Shown here in pieces: positions 25,101-31,163 of a stretch of DNA of 64,000 bases. Position 1 is the stretch's first letter. Each line of letters opens with the position of its first letter. The position numbers were made by a program, and so were the translations under genes. The stretch is from Mantis religiosa. Lineage: Eukaryota; Arthropoda; Insecta; Mantodea; Mantidae. The DNA is taken from the NCBI GenBank assembly GCA_030765055.1, contig CM060947.1:48721547-48785546 (forward strand), given 5' to 3'. The notes under the pieces were generated by a model. That model saw only the letters and a program-made list of their open reading frames with translations, made no database searches and had not been told where the DNA came from.

Positions 25101-26401
25101 ATTTATTTTGTGCTTCATTGTATCATAGTCCTTAAACAACGGAAAACCTCCTTGTTGTTGTGAAATGTTCAACTTTTTGAGGTTCAGGAACAGGTGGTAG
25201 TCACTGGGTGCTATATCTGGTGTGGGCTAATATATAGTTCTATTTAAAGTTTCTCTTAATATATATCAAAATTTAACTGTATTGTAACACCACAGTGAAG
25301 CGAAATAATTATTAAATTATAGATGTTTCACAAAACATGTTCTCAATATAGGTACATAAGTGAAGCTGATGTGTAATAAATACGACTCATCTATAATTTA
25401 ATAATTTCTCTTAATAGTTATTTTATTTTTGGGTAGCTTACTATAGAATTTTATGTCTATAACATTAGATTTTTCTCAAGTTAGATTTATTTACTCTTAT
25501 TTCTTAGTATTCCAGTGATATGTTTTATATTGGCATGCACTTTTTTTTTCTAGTTAGTAATATATGTTGTTGTTGTTGACTAATGGCGGGATTAGTCATT
25601 TTTCCCCTAGCTTCCCAATATAAAGCCTGTAGGCTCCCACTTGTCATTCCTCCGGCATTCCCAAACAGCACTGAAAAGTGCTTTTGTATTGGAAAGCATG
25701 CCTGCGTTGTAGTCCATTTAGCGTTATCCAGGGAACACCATGTGGAGAGTTACTAATATATTCCTATATACATATATTGAGTAAACTGTCATCATATACC
25801 CTTTGTTCTAACATACAATTATATCTGACTGCTCTTTTCTGAAACTTAGATAAATACATTTTTTTAACTGCAGACCTGTAATTTGACACCATACAAAAGA
25901 TAGAGGCAATAAACCCATAATATATATTTATCGGTGCTTTGTTATTTAAATAATTGACCAGACTCTCAAGTATATAGAATCTTTAATACATTTTTGAAAA
26001 TTTGATTAATTTGTTCATCTGATTTTAGTTTATTATCTAAGATATATGCAGTGGCGGCAGGTAGGAGATATCCAACAAATGAAAGATATGGTTGAAACGA
26101 TGCTTAGTTATATGATGCAATATTTCATTGTACATTCCAGCTTCATATGTTAACACAATAGTTACAAGTATAACAATCTGTCATGTCAATAAATTGTGCT
26201 GCAATGCAGATAAAGTTTAAAAATTCTGTATTTCATTTGCAGGTCAAAGGTCTGTTTGGAATGGAAGCCTGCATCTCCGGATTCATGGGAATGGATATGC
26301 CTGCTGGACCCATGTGGATCCTTGGAGATGTTTTCATTGGCAAATACTACACCATCTTTGATGCTGGCAAGGATCGTGTTGGTTTTGCTGAAGCTGTCTA
26401 A
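4097..26401 (+). CDS. CathD: Cathepsin D-like aspartic protease, gene 1 (9 coding exons)
   Basis: Join 4097-4155, 6237-6360, 7024-7147, 15514-15632, 19697-19896, 22077-22199, 24435-24585, 24696-24788, 26243-26401: 1152 nt, 383 aa, all introns GT-AG, no frame break. It encodes a pepsin-family (A1) endopeptidase. Seen: a hydrophobic signal peptide (about 1-17), a basic propeptide beginning RIPLHKKESARRAL, first catalytic motif FDTGSS (Asp82), flap Tyr127 in YGTGS, second catalytic motif ADTGTS (Asp269), and Cys pairs typical of the family (CHLLNIAC, CNGGC, VDC...ACISG). One N-glycosylation sequon, Asn119-Gly-Thr, matches the conserved cathepsin D site. The loop before WILGD reads DMPAGP, shorter than the lysosomal proline loop. 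The start is the first ATG after a TATA box and is shared exactly with gene 2. Inference: functional, possibly digestive. Another A1 protease name is possible, but the CatD-like CHLLNIAC and NGT features favour cathepsin D. Confidence 0.95.
4463..4745. repeat. SINE family A fold-back pair
   Basis: A minus-oriented half copy (4463 to about 4570) is joined head to head to a plus-oriented copy (about 4575-4745), so box B appears on both strands. It lies in intron 1 of gene 1. Confidence 0.75.
4945..5225 (+). repeat. SINE family A, near full-length copy
   Basis: Head 'cccctagtggtttaccggg', box A-like 'tggtagctcagtggttaaga', degraded box B, 'ggcattgaatttttca', and tail ending 'ttaatttccatcaattaa'. 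Confidence 0.8.
5420..6212 (-). mobile_element. Polinton-associated repeat fragment in intron 1
   Basis: Aligns over several hundred bp with 37950-38600, next to a Polinton pPolB remnant. Its right part (about 6000-6200) matches 62960-63180 in inverted orientation. Read on the minus strand it has a lysine-rich frame around 'FQEKKKKNKIHAK', but stops and frame breaks make it non-functional. It ends about 25 bp before the exon 2 acceptor of gene 1. Confidence 0.6.
6237..6360 (+). CDS. CathD: Gene 1 exon 2 (propeptide and start of mature chain)
   Basis: Acceptor ttcctag|G, donor GAT|gtaagt, 124 nt. It codes the basic propeptide and GPQQTQGVEHLKNYMD. It is two codons shorter than gene 2 exon 2, the only length difference between the two genes. 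A Polinton-related repeat ends about 25 bp upstream of the acceptor. Confidence 0.93.
6715..6920 (+). repeat. SINE family C copy (5'-truncated)
   Basis: Plus-oriented relative of 16075-16318: 'ggataaggtttttcccag', 'actcatttgagcattattt', ending near 'ttcattcattgtc'. Confidence 0.65.
7024..7147 (+). CDS. CathD: Gene 1 exon 3 (first catalytic Asp)
   Basis: 124 nt. It codes AQYFGEISIGTPPQ and FDTGSSNLWVPS with catalytic Asp82, ending in CHLLNIAC. The donor gtaagt opens an 8.4-kb intron filled with PLE copies. Confidence 0.95.
7335..7385 (-). ncRNA. Hammerhead core in left arm of mosaic PLE
   Basis: Minus strand CTGAGGA (position 7 is free in hammerheads), stem II AGATC-loop-GATCT, GAAA, then palindromic AACGTT as minimal stem III. 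Confidence 0.55.
7393..8313 (+). pseudogene. PLE ORF, 5'-truncated: RT C-terminus + GIY-YIG endonuclease
   Basis: 306 aa without a stop. It lacks the RT palm (no YVDD), so it cannot act alone. Residues from about 1-60 are the RT thumb-side region (LPFLDLKIMRNKNRLNFGIY). From about 165 comes the GIY-YIG nuclease: KSGIYQIECCDC and IYIGKTKRNLETRAKEH. The C terminus runs through a WEQIFISKNRNKVINFD block into a hammerhead-bearing 3' end. The 28-kb copy carries the upstream RT catalytic part. GIY-YIG nucleases of PLEs nick target DNA for target-primed reverse transcription. Confidence 0.85.
8263..8303 (+). ncRNA. Hammerhead core at PLE 3' end
   Basis: CCGG (8263-8266), CTGAAGA (8267-8273), stem II GAGGC-AA-GCCTC, GAAAC (8290-8294) with palindromic ACATGT, then CCGG (8300-8303). 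Stem I is a perfect CCGG/CCGG. Confidence 0.7.
8870..9545 (-). mobile_element. PLE palindrome, arms about 300 bp
   Basis: Two head-to-head copies of a PLE 3' end with the centre near 9225. The minus-strand frame resembles the C-terminal FEIP...FVSF region of 10192-10596. The left end alone has the 'gcttcactgtaactaacttc' tail (read on minus). No convincing TSD was found. Confidence 0.8.
9850..9965 (+). repeat. tRNA-like SINE family F fragment
   Basis: 'tactggtggttagcatgcta' resembles a box A region and 'cttggttcctccctgg' a degraded box B. Single copy in the window. Confidence 0.4.
10083..10753 (+). mobile_element. PLE fragment with inverted ends and 10-bp TSD
   Basis: TSD tgcatataat at 10073-10082 and 10754-10763. 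The left end (about 10083-10150) is inverted relative to about 10655-10710. The tail 'aactgttgttagcttctg' is present only at the right end. The inner ORF runs on the minus strand. Confidence 0.82.
10192..10596 (-). pseudogene. PLE GIY-YIG C-terminal ORF fragment
   Basis: 134 aa starting at KSGIYQFNCFDCDQVYIGRK. It carries the GIY...YIG motif pair and the TKEHFQNIRYKQTDKLAVS block shared with other PLE ORFs here, with a C-terminal extension ending in Asn/Asp-rich sequence. No RT domain is present. Confidence 0.8.
10790..11038 (-). repeat. SINE family C copy
   Basis: Minus-oriented: 'tcctccattatcagtcatat', 'gaaaaccctgggaaaa', 'gaccgagatttgagctc' (box B complement) and 'atgctatcacctatgctaca'. 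Confidence 0.75.
11416..11560 (-). pseudogene. Short PLE GIY-YIG fragment
   Basis: Minus strand SGIYRINCLGCNKIYIGKTK followed by the RLKEHFRNS helix, then truncation. Flanked by a poly-G run (about 11258) and SINE E. Confidence 0.75.
11590..12095 (-). repeat. SINE family E copy (long, about 500 bp)
   Basis: Shares 'gaggagacagagggc', 'gagaccaccagatt', 'aatgtgaaatgataat' and a tRNA-like end ('gggaatcgatcccagg', 'gccatcctgcttgg') with 43110-43630 and 48160-48525. Confidence 0.75.
12100..12870. other. AT-rich intron sequence, nothing recognised
   Basis: Part of gene 1 intron 3. No repeat partner or coding similarity seen. Confidence 0.4.
12872..13070 (-). repeat. SINE family A copy
   Basis: 'gttaattgatggaaatt' tail complement, 'gccgggatttgaaccatg' and 'cccattgagctaccatgg', minus-oriented. 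Confidence 0.8.
13571..13615 (-). ncRNA. Hammerhead ribozyme core 3' of PLE ORF
   Basis: Minus strand CAG-CTGATGA, 6-bp stem II (AGGAGC-AAGA-GCTCTT, one G-T), GAAAC with palindromic ACATGT, C, then CTG closing stem I with CAG. All consensus core bases are present. Confidence 0.75.
13723..15198 (-). pseudogene. PLE reverse transcriptase + GIY-YIG endonuclease ORF
   Basis: 491 aa. RT motifs in order: SFDVISLYPSIPTNELI, GLAMSNPLSPFLADLF, then catalytic YVDDIFAIVP and LPFLDIKI. The GIY-YIG domain follows: KPGICEIKCETCPKIYIGKT (Tyr of GIY replaced by Cys). The end is frameshifted near 13770, because the expected WEKI...FETP block is in another frame. The N-terminal part (KADKGNKIVILDEEDY) lies in a separate frame at 15149-15466. 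It is dead, but relatively young given the intact RT. Confidence 0.88.
15149..15466 (-). pseudogene. PLE N-terminal RT region, out of frame with the main ORF
   Basis: The minus frame contains KPVIYTKADKGNKIVILDEE, the conserved segment N-terminal to the PLE RT, then a frameshift near 15170-15200. Sequence above about 15400 is of uncertain origin. Confidence 0.7.
15514..15632 (+). CDS. CathD: Gene 1 exon 4 (flap, N-glycan sequon)
   Basis: 119 nt after gtttcag. It codes the flap YGTGSLTGFLS and the sequon Asn-Gly-Thr. The donor is GAG|gtaagt. The 5' end of a minus-strand PLE lies about 50-100 bp upstream. Confidence 0.95.
15705..16062 (+). pseudogene. LINE 3' fragment with CCHC-like knuckle
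   Basis: A plus-strand frame reads GEDYEHILFYCKETKNRRKE, the His/Cys end of a non-LTR ORF as in the LINE at 44365-46125 (CILCGKKTSCEHYVVECKE). Broken by stops. In intron 4 of gene 1. Confidence 0.55.
16075..16318 (-). repeat. SINE family C, good copy
   Basis: Minus-oriented, about 240 bp: T-rich end, 'cctccaacgttaagtcatat', 'gaccgagattcgaactcggg' (box B complement), 'catgctaccgaggtgggc'. Confidence 0.82.
16722..16990. repeat. SINE family A fold-back pair
   Basis: Minus-oriented tail half (16722 to about 16810) joined to a plus-oriented copy with 'gccatggtagctcaatgggt'. Same architecture as 4463-4745. Confidence 0.75.
17035..18545 (-). pseudogene. Tc1-like transposase pseudogene, split by a SINE
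   Basis: Minus strand, upstream part (18545-18075): helix-turn-helix region with GKCGWKNISSPRTQHKLLQL and RRKAKLTLAMA. Downstream part (17540-17035): CFSDESVFSEY (first catalytic Asp), VFIHDKAP (second Asp) and RPDMNTIENL (Glu) with 34 residues between Asp and Glu, that is DD34E of Tc1. Several in-frame stops. The gap holds SINE B and may also be bounded by GT/AG-like sites. Confidence 0.78.
17682..18005 (+). repeat. SINE family B copy inside the Tc1 pseudogene
   Basis: 'ctgtggcataatgggttaga' (box A-like), 'aggatcgatcccacc' (box B), 'gtgcccactcagcatcatga', ending near 'gttatgccatgg'. Confidence 0.8.
18596..18895 (-). repeat. SINE family B copy
   Basis: Inverted relative to 17682-18005: 'atgctgagtgggcaccggtc', 'catgctgccttagtcaagcc'. 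The box B region is shortened. Confidence 0.72.
18900..19690. other. AT-rich intron sequence
   Basis: Contains a short (TA)n run at about 19383-19400 and T-rich tracts ending in the exon 5 polypyrimidine tract. No gene seen. Confidence 0.4.
19697..19896 (+). CDS. CathD: Gene 1 exon 5
   Basis: 200 nt, acceptor ttacag, donor AG|gtaact. It codes IAGMKIQDQTFGEA through DGILGMAYPSIS to EPVFAFYMN, the conserved core of the N-lobe/C-lobe junction. It differs from gene 2 exon 5 at 11 of 67 residues. Confidence 0.95.
19905..20000 (-). mobile_element. PLE 3'-end fragment with degraded hammerhead
   Basis: Minus strand: CAGAAGA, stem II GCAAA/TTTGC, GAAACATGTC. The flank 'gatgagtcgtatttattaca' recurs inverted at 25370-25400. 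Confidence 0.5.
20205..20437 (-). repeat. SINE family C copy
   Basis: 'gttaagtcatatcagatgat', 'gaaaaccctggaaaaaatct', 'acatttgaacttgggacctc' and 'ctgaggcaggc', minus-oriented, in intron 5. Confidence 0.75.
20440..22070. other. Intron 5 remainder, nothing recognised
   Basis: Short open frames lack recognisable domains. The sequence becomes T-rich toward the exon 6 acceptor. Confidence 0.4.
22077..22199 (+). CDS. CathD: Gene 1 exon 6
   Basis: 123 nt after tttttag. It codes GGEITFGGIDTKHFKG and YWQFKMDG. The donor gtaagtaatcagc and its first intron bases match gene 2 exactly. Confidence 0.95.
22412..23576 (-). mobile_element. Full-length mariner element (1165 bp), inactive
   Basis: Near-perfect terminal inverted repeats of about 35 bp begin CGAAGGTGGGTCAAAAAG, with TA target duplications at 22410-22411 and 23577-23578. 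The transposase lies on the minus strand. In intron 6 of gene 1. Confidence 0.93.
22611..23400 (-). pseudogene. mariner transposase (D,D34D) with frameshifts
   Basis: Pieces in different frames: VRQWVHRWKEAEGQ (N-terminal HTH), GDETWVHFFKPESKRQSEWH (first Asp), LLLHDNARPH (second Asp) and YSPDMAPSDFHLF (third Asp), with 34 residues between the second and third Asp, the mariner signature. A long poly-A/T run near 22990 and at least two frameshifts inactivate it. Confidence 0.9.
23580..24430. other. Intron 6 remainder
   Basis: AT-rich. A repeated word pair 'gaaagagttaatgtaacaa' / 'gaaagaattaatgttacat' near 23597 and 23714. No gene seen. Confidence 0.4.
24435..24585 (+). CDS. CathD: Gene 1 exon 7 (second catalytic Asp)
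   Basis: 151 nt, acceptor gttaacag, donor GCT|gtacgt (the least consensus-like donor of the gene). It codes CNGGCEAIADTGTSLIAGP with catalytic Asp269. Confidence 0.94.
24696..24788 (+). CDS. CathD: Gene 1 exon 8
   Basis: 93 nt, phase 0 at both ends. It codes VDCSMIPQLPEIHFSLGG to EDYILK. The donor is gtaagtg, and the preceding intron is only 110 bp. Confidence 0.94.
24862..25230 (-). mobile_element. mariner 3' fragment interrupted by a 90-bp insertion
   Basis: Terminal repeat-like CGAAGGTTGGCTGATAAGTC. The minus frame reads PDIAPSDYHLFLNLKK, then, after the insertion, EVIDAVNNYFEDHDKSHYED and CSLSGDYVQN, the C terminus of a D34D transposase. In intron 8. Confidence 0.82.
25055..25144 (+). 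mobile_element. PLE 3'-tail insertion with 12-bp TSD
   Basis: Direct repeat aacctccttgtt at 25043-25054 and 25145-25156. The 90-bp insert matches 1186-1265 ('aataaatggagcattgag', 'tgtatcatagtcctta'), the 3' end of the hammerhead-array PLE. It splits a mariner frame. Confidence 0.85.
25320..25405 (+). mobile_element. PLE 3'-end fragment
   Basis: Inverted relative of 19905-19965: 'acatgttctca', 'gtgaagctgatgtgtaata' and 'aatacgactcatct'. Confidence 0.5.
25410..26235. other. Intron 8 remainder
   Basis: A GC-richer patch at 25585-25755 with a (gtt)n start, not recognised. Otherwise AT-rich. Confidence 0.35.
26243..26401 (+). CDS. CathD: Gene 1 exon 9 (C terminus, stop)
   Basis: 159 nt ending in TAA. 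It codes ACISGFMGMD, the shortened loop DMPAGP, MWILGDVFIGKYYTIFD and RVGFAEAV. Confidence 0.95.
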   Translation, partial: VKGLFGMEACISGFMGMDMPAGPMWILGDVFIGKYYTIFDAGKDRVGFAEAV

Positions 26402-26486
26402 GTCAGTAATAACCTGCGGTGCAACAGTTTCAGAGAAGATTTAACAACTCATTTTGTGAAATGTTGCAGCAAAGTTTATTACTTCC

Positions 26487-26492
26487 AATAAA
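26487..26492 (+). terminator. Poly(A) signal of gene 1
   Basis: AATAAA lies 86 bp after the TAA stop. The surrounding GTTTATT context is also seen after the gene 2 signal. Confidence 0.85.
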
Positions 26493-27079
26493 TGTTTATT
26501 TAAACTCTCAAATTGTATTTTTTATAGCAGCCCTTTCTTTCCTTTCAGTATGAATGAGCTAATGTGAATGAGCTAGTCTGCCTATCCATTTGTGTACATG
26601 AAATACTCACCAGCTTCTACAGGCATACAGCTGACATTTTATAAACTTGATACATTTCAAATTTCTTAAAATTGATATAAATGTAATAACAATTTAGATA
26701 AAGAGCTTTCAAAAAAGCCTGTCATAGTTTGTAAAATACATAGCTGAACTCTTCTAAATTGAAGTCACAACTAAAGTTTTCCAAATCAAGACTAAAGGCT
26801 AACTTTACCAGTAAAATAAATACTGTATGCAGTTGAACCAGACTGCCTGTAACAGTAATTTATTTTTGAAAATATGGCATTAAAAGTTTTGAGTTAAAAA
26901 TAGTTACAGCTGATACACATGTAAATTTTTATTTAGATTGATTTCACTGGTCAGCCATAACCGGAAGTGAGGCCACTGGAGTATTATTTTAAACTTTCAA
27001 ATGAGAGTGGGAATCAAAGTATATTAACTTTAAAGAGAGTCGATTAAAGACACTAGACAACACTTACTTTTAAATTTTT

Positions 27080-27120
27080 CCGGAACTAGTTTCAGAGGCT
27101 TTGCCTCTATCATCGGCCGG
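27080..27120 (-). ncRNA. Hammerhead core, left arm (mutated)
   Basis: Same as the right-arm core at 28500-28540: CCGG, CCGATGA (U4 replaced by C, expected to kill activity), GAGGC/GCCTC stem II, GAAAC, palindromic ACTAGT, CCGG. Confidence 0.55.
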
Positions 27121-27249
27121 CTCTCGACTGGTTCTCATTGGTGTAGCTGACGATACCTTGTCACAGGTCTCCTCTGGTGGCGGCTCAAGGAACTTGCTGA
27201 ACAAATCCTTCTGGGGGATGTCGAAATTGAATACTAGTCTCATTTGATG

Positions 27250-28485
27250 TTAAATCACTGTTTCCCAGCATACCAGTTGATCAACTCCCACCGTTGATAG
27301 AAAAATGGCTCAAATCACTTGGAATGGCATCATCTGAAATTTCAGACTACATTGAACTAACCAAATTATGCATAGAACAAAATTTCTTCCAGTTTCAAAC
27401 AAAATATTATCACCAAACTTCAGGGTTAGCAATGGGCAACCCACTATCACCCTTCCTGGCCGATCTGTACATGAGTGCATTAGAAATAAGGATCAACAAA
27501 GGTTTCCCTTGGATGTTCAAACTCTGGCAACGATATGTAGATGACATCTTTGCAATAGTACCAAAAAAACACATCAGTGATGCACTAAAACTTTTAAATA
27601 TCCAAGAAAAAAGCATCAAATTCACTGTAGAAATAGAAAAAGACGAGCATTTACCATTTTTGGATCTAAAAATAATGAGGAATAAAAACAGACTAAACTT
27701 TGGCATTTACAGAAAACCAACACAGACAGACAACTACATAAAAGCTAATGGCTACAACCCAAGATCCCACAAACAGGCAATTTTCAATAGTTTAGCACAC
27801 AGACTGGTAAACATCCCTCTCACAGCAGAAGAATACAAAACAGAATACAACAAAATAATTGAAATAGCACAAAAAAAATAACTTTCCCAAATCATTAGTG
27901 GACAAAAAAGTGAGCTTAGCAAAAAAGAAGAAGCTACTAAAGGAAACCACAACTCTCTCATCTACAGAAACTAATATGATTTTCAAAAAATTCACTTACC
28001 ATCCATGGGCCTATGATAAATTCAAAAAAGTCTTCAAAAAACAAAATATTCAACTAGCACCAGTCAACCATTTCTCCTTAAAAAACCTAATTTGCTCAAA
28101 CATCAAAGATGCCATTCCATCAAACAAAAAATCTGGTATATATCAAATTGAATGCAATGACTGTAGTCAAATTTATATTGGAAAAACAAAAAGAAATTTA
28201 GAAACAAGAGCAAAGGAACACTTTAGAAACATAAAATATAAACAATTAGAAAAATCAGCAGTTGCCACACATTTTTGGGAAAAAAACCACAACATAAATC
28301 CAGAACCAAAACTACTGAAACATACATCAGGAAAACAAGAACTATCCACATGGGAACAAATCTTCATTTCAAAAAATAGAACAAAGTATTCAATTTCGAC
28401 ATCCCCCAGAAGGATTTGTTCAGCAAGTTCCTTGAGCCGCCACCAGAGGAGACCTGTGACAAGGTATCGTCAGCTACAGCAATGA
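27250..28485 (+). pseudogene. PLE RT + GIY-YIG ORF, frameshifted
   Basis: 27294-27881 codes GLAMGNPLSPFLADLYM, catalytic YVDDIFAIVP and LPFLDLKIMRNKNRLNFGIY. A frameshift in an A8 run near 27873-27880 separates it from 27898-28485 with KSGIYQIECNDCSQIYIGKT. A second frameshift near 28385 replaces the normal C terminus. It is close to the ORF at 7393-8313 and shows what that copy has lost. Confidence 0.88.
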
Positions 28486-28499
28486 GAACCAGTCGAGAG

Positions 28500-28540
28500 C
28501 CGGCCGATGATAGAGGCAAAGCCTCTGAAACTAGTTCCGG
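28500..28540 (+). ncRNA. Hammerhead core, right arm (mutated)
   Basis: CCGG 28500-28503, CCGATGA 28504-28510, stem II, GAAAC 28527-28531, CCGG 28537-28540. It shares the inactivating change with the left arm. Confidence 0.55.
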
Positions 28541-28649
28541 AAAAATTTAAAAGTAAGTGTTGTCTAGTGTCTTTAATCGACTCTCTTTAAAGTTAATTTA
28601 TCATAACAACACTGTTTTCAACACTTCCAAGAAAGTAATCAAAGTATAT

Positions 28650-29170
28650 GTTTGAGCTCTTCAAAACAAACAAGTTTTGTGGAAATATTTTTCTTAATTC
28701 ATAGTCTTTTAAGCAGAAAGCAAATGTGTGTTTTTGTTATGGCTAGCCTACAGTTGTCCAATCACTTGTATATTAGCAACAATATCCTGATGAGCAGTTG
28801 ACAGTATATTTCTGCATTCATATGACGTTTGTCAAGGCCATCTGAATATCTTATGCCAATATTAATTCTAAATTTCTTTATGTAACATTTCTCAGTATGA
28901 ATGGCATTGATGTCTGGGGTTTGGGTGCATTGTCTTTTTACTTGATTTTCTTGAGACAGTATGAATTAATAAAAATTTTACCTACCAAAGATATTTGCTT
29001 TGAAGAGCTGTATCCTATTTGATTCGCCTTTCTATTAAAATTGTATTGTGTTAGATCTAATCTCATTTTTAGTTATGGCTAACTGATTAATCAAGCTCAA
29101 ATTAAAGTTTTCATGTGATTTAATTATAAATATTTTTGTCTAAAAAACTTGAATGCCATCTGTTCAAAAA
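28650..29170. other. Intergenic, nothing recognised
   Basis: AT-rich with no gene or repeat partner seen. Confidence 0.4.
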
Positions 29171-29302
29171 GAAATGACTATCCTTGTAACAGCTGGATGA
29201 GCATCCACTTCTACCTTGTGTATGTGGGTGTGAGGCCGACAGTCGGGTTGGCAGTCTCTGGCCCGCTCTGATGTGGCTGTTATACCATGCAACCTCAATC
29301 AA
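29170..29302 (+). repeat. SINE family B 3' fragment
   Basis: 'gatgagcatccacttctacc', 'gggtgtgaggccgacagt', 'gttataccatgcaac'. The tRNA-like part is missing. Confidence 0.65.
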
Positions 29303-29703
29303 AGTTATTCAGGAATTTCTTTTTAACAAAGAACTTAAAGGTAAACTTTTGTGCATAAAATCAAATTTTGGTTCCTACCTGGTTCTATAACTTGCTTAGA
29401 AAAAATTAAAGTTGGTGGAATAGAGAATATTGGTAAAAAGTGACAAGTAACCCAGAAAATGCAAACAGGAACGTGGGAGAGGTTGTATCAAACAAACTAA
29501 TGCTCATTTTGAACAAAAATAGAGGTTGGTACATTGTCTTAAGTGAGATATTCTCTTGGAGAACCACCAGGATACTTGGAAGCAAGTGGCATTTTATTAT
29601 AAGTATGATCCTCTCGTATCGTACAAGCAGAAGTGAGTTTCTCAATGTACAAGGCCCTCTTAGCAGATAATCAGCAGTCATTTTTCTTTGAAATTAAACA
29701 AAT

Positions 29704-30058
29704 TATACAATAAAATGCAATTATTTGTCACAAACTTCACTTATCTTTTTAAGAAAATTTATGAACTTTCCACAGTTCAAGAGACTAGCTTCTCGAAAGC
29801 ATCTTCAGTCACTTTGTTTTTTCCTGTTATCATCGTTATTGCCATTAGGTGACATTATTTTTGTATTTATTATCAACTCTGAAAATGAAACAAATTTAAA
29901 TATAAGATTGATTGGCATTACTATGAAATTCATTACACAGTTTCTATTTTTTAAGATAAATATTTTTTCGCAAAATATTAAATCTATTGGACCATTTAAC
30001 TGCTTTAATAATTTAACTTCTGGATTTATTTCATGTTGTTAGCTTCTGTTTTTTATGT
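29704..30058 (-). mobile_element. PLE fragment, possible 11-bp TSD with one mismatch
   Basis: Same family as 10083-10753: 'attatttgtcacaaacttca', and a minus-strand relic of the GIY-YIG ORF C terminus. The tail 'ttgttagcttctgttttt' is at the right end. Flanks attaaacaaat (29693) and attaaataaat (30059). Confidence 0.65.
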
Positions 30059-30104
30059 ATTAAATAAATGGTGTTTACTGTGTACTGCAATTCAGCGGTG
30101 ATGA

Positions 30105-30225
30105 AATGAACACTCGTATTTCCTTTAGATGTTGTCCACGGCTGCTGCAGTCAAACCATAAATATTCCTTGCCTAGGGTTTGGTCTCAGAAGGGAATTGT
30201 AGCTAATTTACTAAATGAAACAAAA
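30105..30225 (+). repeat. Inverted repeat, left member
   Basis: About 120 bp found inverted at 32605-32728 ('gatgttgtccacggctgct', 'ccttgcctagggtttggtct'). Confidence 0.75.
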
Positions 30226-30670
30226 TAATTGTTAAAAGTCTTTGTGTAAGTGTATTAAATAAACTTATTCTTTACTTAATTGTATTACTTTATACAATAT
30301 AATTTTTAATGTCCCTTAAAGAAACTGATATTCAAATAAATCTTTTCAGTTTAAGAACAACTTTTAAACTTTATAGAGTATTTTTTAACCTTTTTAGACC
30401 ATAATTGCATCTTTTAAACTACACTTTTAAGTATTTTATGGGATATCAAAATCCTAATCTGTTATTAGACCTCACACATTTTGTTACAGGTATAATAAGG
30501 ATGTGGTGAGCTAAAGCTAAATAGGGCATCTGGATTTCTGGAGAAATTCTGATATCAAAATTTTCTGCAGAATGCCTTACTTTCTATAGATAAGTGGCAG
30601 AGAAAGTAAAAACCATTACAGTTTGATTTGTAAGTTTTATAATAGGATAAAATTATGCAGTAAATCATAT

Positions 30671-31159
30671 TGTGACTTTGTGGGTTCGTGAAATTAAAAG
30701 TCCAATTGCACAAACTCAAAATGTTCTTTATTTCCACCGAGTTACAGTTGGAACACTTGCCGATTACATAGAATTACGTAGCGCACACAATTACAAGTCA
30801 CCAGTTTGTCTGTCACAGGTCCACTCTACACTCGCAATTATGTACAACTCCTCCGATGCACGTACACAGTCTTCCAGTCCGTTCACTAGCACGGCGCTCC
30901 TCCGGCTGCTCGGCAAGAACTGCACTGAACTCGTCCACTGCAGGCCTTATATAGGGAAGATTCCGTTTCTGGAAGTCTCGCGGTTCAGTGAATATTCCCG
31001 ACTGTTCCAGACGTAGGGAGGGGGAAAGAAATGGCTAGTGATGTTTTTCCAACCATCCCCCTTGTTAGCGCTACAAGATAAATGGGTAGGCATGGCCTGA
31101 ATGCCTCCTGTCGGCTACCCGGCTGCTAGCTGGTCGGGCCTTTCGATAATTAGGTGACA
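30671..31159 (-). mobile_element. Solo LTR (489 bp)
   Basis: Starts TGTGAC and ends GTGACA (TG...CA on either strand), flanked by the 4-bp direct repeat ATAT (30667-30670, 31160-31163). On the minus strand it has TATATAAGG near 30945-30956, about 220 bp of GC-richer transcript leader, and AATAAA at 30727-30732, the U3-R-U5 order of a retroviral-type LTR. No internal coding region adjoins it. The family (Gypsy or BEL) cannot be decided. Confidence 0.82.
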
Positions 31160-31163
31160 ATAT

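Larger units (their letters stand above)
27025..28636 (+). mobile_element. Penelope-like element with inverted ends and 13-bp TSD
   Basis: TSD aatcaaagtatat at 27012-27024 and 28637-28649. The left 210 bp (27025-27233) are an inverted copy of 28385-28598. The tail 'caacactgttttcaacactt' occurs only at the right end. Inside is a 5'-truncated PLE ORF. It lies about 500 bp after the gene 1 poly(A) signal. Confidence 0.92.
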
